A DNA stretch of 6,210 nucleotides from Thermodesulfovibrionales bacterium (GCA_022013235.1 JAKLQR010000217.1:1-6210); one strand, 5' to 3'; counted from the stretch's first letter, positions 1-5,302 are shown. Made by a program: numbers and translations. Notes: generated by a model not told the origin, from the sequence alone.

Positions 1-180
1 AAATGTAGTTGGCCGTTTTTATCTGCTTTTTTTTTGTCTCTCATTCTTGAAATGTGCCCAGAGATAAATACCAGATACATCAAAGTCCGTCGGGGGATCA
101 AAAGGATCATGCATAGCAGTGGTGTTTCTTGAGTGCCAAGGCTTCCAACTTGCAAAGGATATTTTGGGCTCTTTAATCAT
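1..180 (-). pseudogene. Small ORF with GIY-YIG-like N-terminal motif, possibly frameshifted and partial
   Basis: From the ATG at 178-180 the minus strand encodes 53 residues and stops at 19-21. The last third reads DPFDPPTDFDVSGIYLWAHF. The SGIYLWAH segment (GIY at residues 37-39) resembles the first half of the GIY-YIG nuclease motif, but the YIG half is absent. Translation runs into nine consecutive A (27-35) and ends soon after. Deleting one A opens the frame to the window edge, with residues such as KNGQLH, where a GIY-YIG domain would continue. I therefore infer a longer gene that is either frameshifted or misread in the homopolymer. The frame is also open upstream to a TTG at 289-291, but that extension is Lys/Asn/Ile-rich and unconvincing. 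No clear Shine-Dalgarno sequence precedes the ATG. It could equally be a chance ORF in AT-rich DNA. Confidence 0.35.
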
Positions 181-292
181 TCTCGTATAACATTTATTTT
201 TAGCTATCCTATTTTTGATTAAAAGATTATAACTTCTTAGGTTGATTGTCAATGAATTCTGCTGGAAAATAGAATACGTAAATTTATACAAA

Positions 293-316
293 ACAATATT
301 CTTGTGAGAATATTGT
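293..316. repeat. Perfect 10-bp inverted repeat with 4-base loop
   Basis: The arms are ACAATATTCT (293-302) and AGAATATTGT (307-316) around TGTG. Pairing is perfect over ten bases. It lies upstream of the small minus-strand ORF, and no T-run follows on either strand, so an operator-like site or a recombinase/regulator binding site fits better than a terminator. Function unknown. Confidence 0.6.
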
Positions 317-367
317 ACATATTACCTGTTGAACTATATACCTTTCAGTTTTAGCTTTTAGATGAGC

Positions 368-400
368 ACTACAGGAAGTACTGAGTTTTTTTGCTGTAGT
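368..400. repeat. 7-bp inverted repeat ACTACAG/CTGTAGT
   Basis: ACTACAG at 368-374 is matched by CTGTAGT at 394-400 across 19 bases that include a run of seven T (385-391 or close). The right arm is also the first unit of the 11-bp tandem array that follows, so the inverted copy may be one more, oppositely oriented, binding site rather than a hairpin stem. Confidence 0.4.
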
Positions 401-426
401 AAAATTGTAGCAGAATTGTAGCAGGA
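394..426 (+). repeat. Three tandem 11-bp repeats, consensus TTGTAGYARRA
   Basis: The units are CTGTAGTAAAA (394-404), TTGTAGCAGAA (405-415) and TTGTAGCAGGA (416-426). Read in a shifted register, AATTGTAGCAG is perfectly duplicated at 403-413 and 414-424. A spacing of 11 bp puts each unit on the same DNA face, as expected for cooperative protein-binding sites. It lies about 130 bp from the broken tRNA end, where arm-type sites of a tyrosine recombinase could sit, but no integrase gene is present in the window. The function is inference; the repeats are directly visible. Confidence 0.6.
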
Positions 427-554
427 GGCATCCTAATTTTACATAATATACCGAAAATACGATAACGAATGGAATGATAAAATAGCCTTTATAATCAGGT
501 AATTAAGCTGAAACCCAAGCCAGAAGCCAATCAGCTAAAATAAGCAATTTTTGA

Positions 555-594
555 ATTTTGAGTCCGGCGCGTCTGCCAATTCCACCACACCGGC
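555..594 (-). pseudogene. Truncated tRNA-Leu(CAA), 5' half only
   Basis: Read on the minus strand, the segment has a 7-nt acceptor strand GCCGGTG, then TG, a D-arm with GTG and GAATTGGCAGAC, and an anticodon stem CCGGA followed by loop CTCAAAA with anticodon CAA, which reads the Leu codon UUG. This agrees closely with the 5' half of bacterial class II tRNA-Leu. The 3' strand of the anticodon stem should be TCCGG but reads TTCAA, and no variable arm, T-arm or acceptor 3' strand follows. The break is thus within one or two bases of the end of the anticodon loop. The gene cannot make a functional tRNA as it stands. The loop sequence TCAAAAT (561-555) is immediately followed by the near copy TCAAAAAT (554-547). 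The cause may be insertion, deletion or an assembly artefact. Confidence 0.8.
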
Positions 595-606
595 ACAGTA
601 GCTCTT

Positions 607-670
607 AGCTCATAGTAATCAGCGTTCAGGAAAACCAGGGATATAAACTGAATGCTGACTGCTGTACGCT
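607..670. repeat. Imperfect 23-bp inverted repeat (REP/MITE-like)
   Basis: Arm 607-629 and arm 648-670 pair at 17 of 23 positions, plus three G-U pairs if transcribed, around an 18-base loop. Both arms contain variants of GCTGA/TCAGC (ATCAGCGTTCAG against CTGAATGCTGACT). The element fills the gap between the tRNA fragment and the small Cys-rich gene and reaches into the TAG stop codon of that gene (669-671). There is no T-tract on the minus-strand exit side, so it is not a classic intrinsic terminator. A repetitive extragenic palindrome or a mobile-element remnant is possible. Confidence 0.5.
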
Positions 671-863
671 ATTTTTCCTGCATCCGTATGAATGCTGCTA
701 TTGAACGATCATAGGTGCGTTCAACTTCTTTTGTGAAGAAGCACGCGGGAAGTTCGCCGTTTTTTCTGTGATAATGAAGGCATTCACAGCATTTGTTTTT
801 CCTTTCACACGGTTCGTACGTACAATTGCAAAATCTCTTAAATTTTTCCTGTATGCATTCCAT
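669..863 (-). CDS. Small Cys-rich protein, DUF6485-like
   Basis: A 64-residue protein with eight cysteines at residues 3, 12, 14, 19, 25, 26, 28 and 41. The core runs CNCTYEPC, then CCECLHYH, then GELPACFF, and ends with ERTYDRSI. I recognise this as the pattern of the DUF6485 family of small cytosolic proteins; the function of that family is unknown. The clustered Cys and His residues suggest metal (zinc or iron-sulfur) binding, which is inference. I chose the ATG at 861-863 because GAGAGG stands 4 nt upstream, further GGGAGG lies behind it, and family members start close to the first Cys. The frame is open to an ATG at 915-917 (82 residues), but that start has no Shine-Dalgarno sequence. 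It follows mnmE on the same strand after about 150 bp, with no obvious terminator between, so cotranscription is possible. Confidence 0.75.
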   Translation of the reverse strand: MECIQEKFKRFCNCTYEPCERKNKCCECLHYHRKNGELPACFFTKEVERTYDRSIAAFIRMQEK

Positions 864-1010
864 AGCGCCTCTCAGGTATTTCCCTCCCTGAATTCTTCCA
901 GGGACAGGATTTGTCATTAAATAATACCAGACTAATTCAGCGTTACAACTTTAACCGGGAATTGATAATTTTACCTGTTACTCTTTCGAATATGCAAATA
1001 CGCAGGCAGC

Positions 1011-2405
1011 TTATTTCCCAATGCAGAAATTACTGAAGATTCTGTTGAGAATATCTTCTGTGGTTACTGCTCCGACGATTTCACCGAGCCTGTCAAGTCC
1101 GTCCCTCAGTTCAAGAGCAACGATCTCAAGATGCTGGTTTCCTTCCAGTGCAGCTGCAGCCCGTTCAAGGGCTACGCGGGCATGCTCGATTGCTATCTTA
1201 TGCCTGAGGTTCGAGATCACGACCCCTTCTCTCTCTTCCTTCCAGTTTTTCAGACATGCTGAAACTATCTGTTCTTTTAGCGCCTCAACCCCGTCTCCTC
1301 TTGTAGCAGAAATATTCAGTGGGGATGAAGGTGGTGGAATGAAGGATGAAAAAACCTCTTTCTCAAAAGCAGCAGGCAGATCGCTTTTGTTCAGGACATG
1401 AATCGTATTCTTGTCCTTCACTTTTCCCAGTACCTCGAAATCCTCTTCTGTCAGTGATTGACTGCCGTCAAAAATAGCAAGAACGAGGTCGGCGTTTTCT
1501 ATGCTTTTCAGGCTCCTCCTCACTCCCTCCAGTTCAGCAAGATCTTCGACGGCACGGATCCCTGCAGTGTCCATAATACGCAAGGGAAGCCCTTTGATAT
1601 TCAGATATTCTTCGATTATATCACGGGTAGTTCCCGGAATTTCCGTCACAATGGCTCTGTCTTTTTGCAGGAGAGCATTTAAGAGCGAAGATTTTCCGAC
1701 ATTCGGTCTGCCGACAATAGCAGTTGAAAGTCCTTCCCTGAAATACCTCGCGTCATCATATGTTTTCTCCAGGATTCTGAGGTCTTCAAGAATACGGTTC
1801 AATGAACGCAGCAGGTCCTGTTTTGATGCGGTCTCAATCTCATCCTCAGGAAAATCGATGCAGGCTTCGACATGGGTGCATATCTCTGTTACCCTGTCCC
1901 TTAACGCGGTTATCTTTTCAGAAATGCCTCCCTGAAGCTGTTCGACAGCGATTCTTCTGCTCTCATCGGTTTTTGCCCGAATGAGATCGAGAACCGCCTC
2001 TGCCTGGCTCAGGTCGATCCGTCCGTTGAGAAATGCTCTCCTGGTGAATTCCCCTGGTTCGGCAAGTCGTGCGCCGTGATGGAGAACAAGTTCCAGGGTA
2101 TTCCTCAAAGGGAGCATGCCTCCATGACAGTTTATCTCAACAACGTTTTCTCTTGTATAGGAGTGCGGAGCACGCATAATCATCACAAGCACTTCGTCAA
2201 TCTTCCTGCCTGTTGATGGATCGACGATGAAACCATGGGTGGCTTTGTATGCGGCGGTCTCTGCGAGTGATTTTTCCCTCGATGAAAAAAATATCTTCTC
2301 TGCTATCTGCACGGAATTACTGCCGCTCAATCTCACAATACCAATCCCTCCTTCACCGAGGGGAGTGGAGATTGCGGCGATGGTATCATCATGCGAATGA
2401 ATCAT
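1011..2405 (-). CDS. mnmE: tRNA modification GTPase MnmE (TrmE)
   Basis: MnmE works in the cytoplasm with MnmG to install the (carboxymethyl)aminomethyl group at C5 of wobble U34 in certain tRNAs, using GTP hydrolysis and a folate-derived one-carbon unit. The 464-residue product has normal length. It shows the N-terminal folate-binding/dimerisation domain (DTIAAISTPLGEGGIGIVRLSG region, residues 7-28), a helical domain, and an inserted G domain with G1 GRPNVGKS (232-239), G2 PGTTRD (257-262), G3 DTAG (279-282), G4 NKSD (339-342) and G5 SATRGDG (366-372). It ends in the diagnostic FCIGK with Cys461. The ATG at 2403-2405 is the only sensible start, since an in-frame TAA lies just upstream; its Shine-Dalgarno is poor. 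It follows yidC after 83 bp. No jag gene lies between yidC and mnmE, unlike in many Firmicutes. All key residues are present, so it should be functional. Confidence 0.97.
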   Translation of the reverse strand: MIHSHDDTIAAISTPLGEGGIGIVRLSGSNSVQIAEKIFFSSREKSLAETAAYKATHGFIVDPSTGRKIDEVLVMIMRAPHSYTRENVVEINCHGGMLPLRNTLELVLHHGARLAEPGEFTRRAFLNGRIDLSQAEAVLDLIRAKTDESRRIAVEQLQGGISEKITALRDRVTEICTHVEACIDFPEDEIETASKQDLLRSLNRILEDLRILEKTYDDARYFREGLSTAIVGRPNVGKSSLLNALLQKDRAIVTEIPGTTRDIIEEYLNIKGLPLRIMDTAGIRAVEDLAELEGVRRSLKSIENADLVLAIFDGSQSLTEEDFEVLGKVKDKNTIHVLNKSDLPAAFEKEVFSSFIPPPSSPLNISATRGDGVEALKEQIVSACLKNWKEEREGVVISNLRHKIAIEHARVALERAAAALEGNQHLEIVALELRDGLDRLGEIVGAVTTEDILNRIFSNFCIGK

Positions 2406-2488
2406 CTTTTATAGCATATTCGTTTTTTGCTGCAGTATACAAGAAATAGGGAGAAAGGCAGAATTCATGAAAAAATCCGGACTTGGCG

Positions 2489-4069
2489 TTACTTCTGTTC
2501 CCTGGCTGCTTTTTTGTTTACATAGATTTGCTGAACGATGCTGAAAATATTGTTCATCAGCCAGTAGATGACCAGGCCGGATGCGAAGTTCAGAAAAAGA
2601 AACGTGAAAATAACCGGCATGAGCATCATAATCCTGTTCTGTGCCGGGTCCATGGATGTAGGGGTCATCTTCTGCTGAATGACCATCGTGACACCCATGA
2701 CGATTGGAAGCGGCCCTACCGCAAAACCGCCGATTAAGGGAAGCGCAGCAGGGATATGACCGAACAGGGTATCCGGCGCTGAGAGGTCCTGTATCCAGAG
2801 CATGAAAGGGGCGCTGCGAAGTTCTATGGCTATAAGGAGTATTTTGTAGAGTGCAAAGAAAACCGGAATCTGAAGCAGCATGGGGAGACATCCACCGACA
2901 GGATTGACCTTGTGCGATTTGTAGAGCCCCATCATCTCCTGCTGTAATTTTTGGGGGTCTTTCTTGTATTTTTCTCGTAATTCAGCCATCCTGGGCTGCA
3001 TTTCCTGCATCTTTTTCATGGACTTCTGGCTTTTGTTGATGAGGGGAATAAACGGTATCCGTGTGATGAGCGTGAGGAGGATGATCGCCCAGCCATAGTT
3101 GCCTGTCAGATTGTAGAAAAACTTCAGCACCCAGAAGAGGGGCACGGCGAGTATCGAGAAGAACCCGAAATCGACGATATGCTCGAGTCCGACATTCAGG
3201 GTTTTCAGCCTCTCATATTCTTTCGGGCCTGCAAAGAGGATGAAACTGTTTGTGCCGGACTTCGCCTTCAATGCGGTCAGCGGGGAGCCCGTATACTGCC
3301 AGACTTTCACTTCTTCCACCGGAGAAAGGGGAACGAGAGAGGCAAAAAAATACTTGTCCTCCTGTGCCACCCACCTGATGTCTCCCTTTAATGTGGTCGG
3401 CTCGGCCAGTTCTTTCGTGTCGAATTCCATGCGGTCCGTACCCTTGAGCACCACCGGACCGGCATGCACGGTCGCATCTTTTGTATCATGCACGCCGAAG
3501 TTTGCACCGACAGTTATCCAGTACTCGGGGGCCCCTGACACTTCGTCTTTGATATCGATCCGGTATGTATTATTGGTAAAGGTATAGGTCCTTTTGACAG
3601 AGACGCCGGAGCCTGAATATTGAAACACGAGAGAACCGTCGGGCTTGTTTTTGTCTAGGATCAAGTCTGATCCGGCAACACTGAAATTTGCGTCAGCGAG
3701 ATTAAAATCATCTTTCGATCCTATTCCTAACGGGGGGATTGCTCCGGGTTCTTTTAAAAGAACAACATTTGAGCCATCCTTCTCTTTATAGGCTTTCAGT
3801 TCGTAGTGTTTGATCGTGCCGCCAAGAGATGAGAATACCGCAGTATAGAACTCTGTTTCCACTCTAATCTCTTCTGCATCAGCCGAAGCGTCTTTGGGGA
3901 TTGACAGCGGTACGTCCGCCTCTTTTGTTTGTGCAGATGCGGCCTTCTCTTTTTCCTCAAGGTGTGCAGGCGGCTGAATCTGTGGTGACTCCTTGGGCGC
4001 AAGGAAGAACTGATAGACGAGGAGGATTGTAAACGATATTGCAACCGCGATGAGAGCTCTCTTTTCCAT
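2489..4069 (-). CDS. yidC: Membrane protein insertase YidC
   Basis: YidC (Oxa1/Alb3 family) inserts and folds inner-membrane proteins, alone or with SecYEG. The product is 526 residues. A first transmembrane segment (about 6-23) follows the short start MEKRA. A low-complexity charged linker (about 30-65) and the large periplasmic beta-domain (about 66-290) come next; this domain marks the Gram-negative form. The conserved core has hydrophobic segments near 301-321, 323-343, 394-414, 437-460 and 480-506, with the hydrophilic-groove arginine at Arg337 (LITRIPF). A basic, coiled-coil cytoplasmic loop follows (346-385, KSMKKMQEMQPRMAELREKY), then NPVGGCLPMLLQIPVFFALY. The C-terminus is short and basic (NKKAAREQK). 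The ATG is 3 nt after the yidD stop, with GGTGA about 10 nt upstream, so translation is probably coupled. Nothing is missing. Confidence 0.97.
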   Translation of the reverse strand: MEKRALIAVAISFTILLVYQFFLAPKESPQIQPPAHLEEKEKAASAQTKEADVPLSIPKDASADAEEIRVETEFYTAVFSSLGGTIKHYELKAYKEKDGSNVVLLKEPGAIPPLGIGSKDDFNLADANFSVAGSDLILDKNKPDGSLVFQYSGSGVSVKRTYTFTNNTYRIDIKDEVSGAPEYWITVGANFGVHDTKDATVHAGPVVLKGTDRMEFDTKELAEPTTLKGDIRWVAQEDKYFFASLVPLSPVEEVKVWQYTGSPLTALKAKSGTNSFILFAGPKEYERLKTLNVGLEHIVDFGFFSILAVPLFWVLKFFYNLTGNYGWAIILLTLITRIPFIPLINKSQKSMKKMQEMQPRMAELREKYKKDPQKLQQEMMGLYKSHKVNPVGGCLPMLLQIPVFFALYKILLIAIELRSAPFMLWIQDLSAPDTLFGHIPAALPLIGGFAVGPLPIVMGVTMVIQQKMTPTSMDPAQNRIMMLMPVIFTFLFLNFASGLVIYWLMNNIFSIVQQIYVNKKAAREQK

Positions 4070-4072
4070 GTT

Positions 4073-4282
4073 TTATTTCACCGGATCATATCCGCCGGGA
4101 TGAAAGGGATGACACCGTGATATTCTCCTCAGCGTCAGATAGGATCCTTTGAAAGCACCATACTTGCTTATTGCATCGACCGAATATTGTGAACAAGACG
4201 GGGTATATCTGCAACTCATGGGAAAGAGAGGAGAAATGCAGTACCTATATAGTTTGAGGAGTAATATCAGAAATTTTTTCAT
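4073..4282 (-). CDS. yidD: Membrane protein insertion efficiency factor YidD
   Basis: YidD is a small inner-membrane-associated protein that assists YidC-dependent insertion. This 69-residue copy has the full family signature: an N-terminal hydrophobic/amphipathic helix (about 1-20, KKFLILLLKLYRYCISP), CRYTPSCSQY (24-33) and RCHPFHPGGYDPV (56-68), with the conserved cysteines 24, 30 and 57. The start ATG (4280-4282) lies inside rnpA, overlapping its last 38 nt in another frame, and has only a weak GGGTG upstream; this overlap is common for yidD and points to translational coupling. Its stop is 3 nt before yidC. The length is typical of the family. Confidence 0.95.
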   Translation of the reverse strand: MKKFLILLLKLYRYCISPLFPMSCRYTPSCSQYSVDAISKYGAFKGSYLTLRRISRCHPFHPGGYDPVK

Positions 4283-4613
4283 TCAGCACCCGTTTTACAA
4301 ATTTCTTCAATACGTGAACAAAATCATCAAAGGTTCCTTCTGCCGTATGCCGGGTTGCGATCAGCATAAAATCAAAATGCACCGGAATATCAGCGAGAAC
4401 CTTTCTCAATGCTTCCTTCAGGAGACGCCGTACCCGGTTTCTTGTAACCGCAATGCCGATCTTTTTGCCAACTGCAAGACCAATACGGTTGAACTCCAAT
4501 CCGTTCAGCCTTGCATAAATGACTAGATATTTTGAAGAAAGGCTGGCTCCTTCACGAAAAACCGATTCAAAATCCCGTCTCCTGGCCAGCGAACGTAAAA
4601 AGTTCCTCTGCAT
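4245..4613 (-). CDS. rnpA: Ribonuclease P protein component
   Basis: RnpA is the basic protein cofactor that binds the catalytic RNA of RNase P and helps it recognise and cleave the 5' leader of pre-tRNAs. The 122-residue product has the family's usual length. Aromatic residues of the leader-binding cleft are suggested by DFESVFREG near the N-terminus (14-22), followed by the central strands (LVIYARLN, RIGLAVGKK) and the RNR signature TRNRVRRLLKEALR (57-70) with Arg58, Asn59, Arg60, Arg62 and Arg63. The ATG at 4611-4613 shares its A with the TAA stop of rpmH (TAATG), and no good Shine-Dalgarno is visible. Initiation probably depends on ribosomes finishing rpmH. The 3' end overlaps yidD by 38 nt. 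Confidence 0.96.
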   Translation of the reverse strand: MQRNFLRSLARRRDFESVFREGASLSSKYLVIYARLNGLEFNRIGLAVGKKIGIAVTRNRVRRLLKEALRKVLADIPVHFDFMLIATRHTAEGTFDDFVHVLKKFVKRVLNEKISDITPQTI

Positions 4614-4753
4614 TAAAGAGCCAGTCTTTTACGACCTTTGGCCCTTCTCCTCTTGAGAATCTTACGCCCCCCCGGTGAACTCATTCGCTCCCGAAAGCCG
4701 TGAGTCTTCTTCCGTTTTTTATTGTGTGGTTGATATGTGGTATATGTTCCCAT
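4613..4753 (-). CDS. rpmH: 50S ribosomal protein bL34
   Basis: bL34 is a small, very basic protein of the large ribosomal subunit. The minus strand encodes 46 residues: MGTYTTYQPHNKKRKKTHGF, then RERMSSPGGRKILKRRRAKG and RKRLAL. The TYQP, KRKKTHGFRERM and GRKILKRRRAKGRKRL segments match the family throughout, with about two extra residues at the N-terminus compared with the usual MKRTYQP form. The ATG at 4751-4753 is the only possible start; an in-frame TAA lies 5 nt upstream and no other start codon comes before the conserved region. It heads the rpmH-rnpA-yidD-yidC operon. The promoter is so close that the 5' leader should be very short and has no Shine-Dalgarno sequence. A run of seven G in the coding strand (SPGGR region, 4667-4673) leaves the frame intact. 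Confidence 0.96.
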   Translation of the reverse strand: MGTYTTYQPHNKKRKKTHGFRERMSSPGGRKILKRRRAKGRKRLAL

Positions 4754-4767
4754 AATTTAGAATGTAT

Positions 4768-4797
4768 ATTATAGGTTCTTGCTGAAAATAAAGTCAA
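4768..4797 (-). promoter_or_regulatory. Sigma-70-type promoter of the rpmH operon
   Basis: On the minus strand, TTGACT (4797-4792) and a perfect TATAAT (4773-4768) are separated by 18 bp. The -10 box ends 14 nt before the rpmH ATG. A start site about 7 nt beyond the -10 box would give a leader of only about 7-8 nt, too short for a normal ribosome-binding site. The expected target is the rpmH-rnpA-yidD-yidC transcript. Confidence 0.8.
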
Positions 4798-4810
4798 GGG
4801 AACCGCGATC

Positions 4811-4844
4811 CATGGTATACTTTATGTTCATATGTATACTCATG
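4811..4844. promoter_or_regulatory. Imperfect palindrome with two TATACT boxes upstream of queF
   Basis: CATG-GTATAC (4811-4820) is mirrored by GTATAC-T-CATG (4834-4844). TATACT occurs at 4816-4821 and 4835-4840, either of which could be the -10 box for queF, but I find no good -35 box at the right distance. It may be the queF promoter with an operator. I looked for a preQ1 riboswitch in 4754-4890 and saw none. Confidence 0.3.
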
Positions 4845-4890
4845 AATCCTTCATGCAATACGGAAAATGAAAAAGGAGAAAGATTCTGCA

Positions 4891-5283
4891 ATGAAGTATG
4901 GTGAGAAAGCGGTCAGAAAAGCGATTCTGGAACTCTGGAAAAACCCGACGCCGGAAAGAGATTATGAGATTCGTATCGAATTCCCGGAGTTTACCTGCCT
5001 TTGCCCGCGTTCAGGGTATCCTGATTTTGCAGCGATAAAAATTCGATACGTCCCTGATAAGAAGATTGTGGAACTGAAGTCTCTGAAACTCTATCTCAAC
5101 ACCTTCCGGGACATCCCTGTCTCGCATGAAGAGGCGACGAATAGGATTTATGGAGAACTTGAAAAGAGATTAAAACCGCGTTTCCTGGAGGTGGTCGGCG
5201 ATTTCAATCCGAGGGGAAATGTGAAGACGATTGTAAGGGTTTGCTCTGAAACAGATAAAAAAGAGCCAAGAGTTGAGAGATAA
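4891..5283 (+). CDS. queF: NADPH-dependent preQ0 reductase QueF
   Basis: QueF reduces the nitrile of 7-cyano-7-deazaguanine (preQ0) to the amine preQ1, using two NADPH, in the cytosolic pathway to the queuosine of tRNA wobble position 34. The short, unimodular (YkvM-like) form fits this 130-residue product. It has PEFTCLCPRSGYPDFA, in which the second Cys (LCP) is the expected nucleophile and the Asp of PDF the proton donor, then the QueF family motif ELKSLKLY, and SHEE with the substrate-binding Glu. Near the end is GDFNPRGN. I chose the ATG at 4891 because AAGGAG ends 12 nt before it; the in-frame ATG at 4867 would add MKKEKDSA and has no proper ribosome-binding site, but cannot be excluded. 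The gene is divergent from rpmH and converges on trpF. No other queuosine gene is in the window. Confidence 0.95.
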   Translation: MKYGEKAVRKAILELWKNPTPERDYEIRIEFPEFTCLCPRSGYPDFAAIKIRYVPDKKIVELKSLKLYLNTFRDIPVSHEEATNRIYGELEKRLKPRFLEVVGDFNPRGNVKTIVRVCSETDKKEPRVER

Positions 5284-5285
5284 GC

Positions 5286-5302
5286 GCCGTCATGCGGCTT
5301 TT
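5286..5302 (+). terminator. Weak possible terminator after queF
   Basis: GCCG (5286-5289) and CGGC (5295-5298) can form a short stem with a 5-base loop, followed by TTTT. It begins 2 bp after the queF stop and overlaps the last codons of trpF. The stem has only four pairs, so termination would be inefficient; treat as tentative. Confidence 0.3.

Larger units (their letters stand above)
292..554. other. AT-rich non-coding stretch beside the tRNA break
   Basis: I find no credible coding region between the small left ORF and the tRNA fragment; reading frames on both strands are closed within a few dozen codons. The DNA is visibly richer in A and T than everything to the right of about 670. Besides the repeats listed separately, it has a weak AGCTGA/TCAGCT pair (506-511 and 531-536). 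No T-arm-like sequence (GGTTCGA or its complement) exists here that could complete the tRNA. I interpret the stretch as the end of an inserted or rearranged segment. Confidence 0.5.

Noticed and set aside
394..426. The tandem repeats as the start of a CRISPR array
   Set aside because: Units are 11 bp, contiguous and without spacers.
555..594. The tRNA-Leu fragment as one half of a split or intron-containing tRNA gene
   Set aside because: No 3' half, intron core or complementary joining sequence is seen in the window, and split tRNAs are an archaeal trait, while the genes here are bacterial. Group I introns do occur in bacterial tRNA-Leu anticodon loops, but no 3' exon is found in the 554 bases available; an intron longer than that cannot be excluded strictly.
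918..1010. An intrinsic terminator after mnmE
   Set aside because: No GC-rich stem followed by a T-tract on the minus strand is visible in this gap.
1021..1935. Plus-strand open frames opposite mnmE
   Set aside because: They are antisense shadows of a well-conserved gene, Ser/Arg-rich, with no domains or ribosome-binding sites.
2409..2891. A 160-codon open frame on the minus strand overlapping the 3' part of yidC and the yidC-mnmE gap
   Set aside because: It lies in another frame of yidC, has no recognisable motif, and its composition looks like a frame shadow. It is not a jag gene: no KH or R3H motif is present.
3796..4044. A minus-strand frame rich in Arg, Ser and His within the 5' part of yidC
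   Set aside because: An out-of-frame reading of the yidC linker region with low-complexity composition and no homology that I recognise.
4149..4526. A plus-strand frame opposite rnpA and yidD
   Set aside because: Antisense to two overlapping real genes, with no motif or start signal.
4667..4673. A run of seven C (G in the coding strand) in rpmH as a possible frameshift
   Set aside because: The protein matches bL34 before and after the run in the same frame.
4754..4890. A preQ1 riboswitch or DnaA boxes between rpmH and queF
   Set aside because: No preQ1-I/II-like stem-loop with an A-rich tail and no TTATCCACA-type boxes were found by eye.
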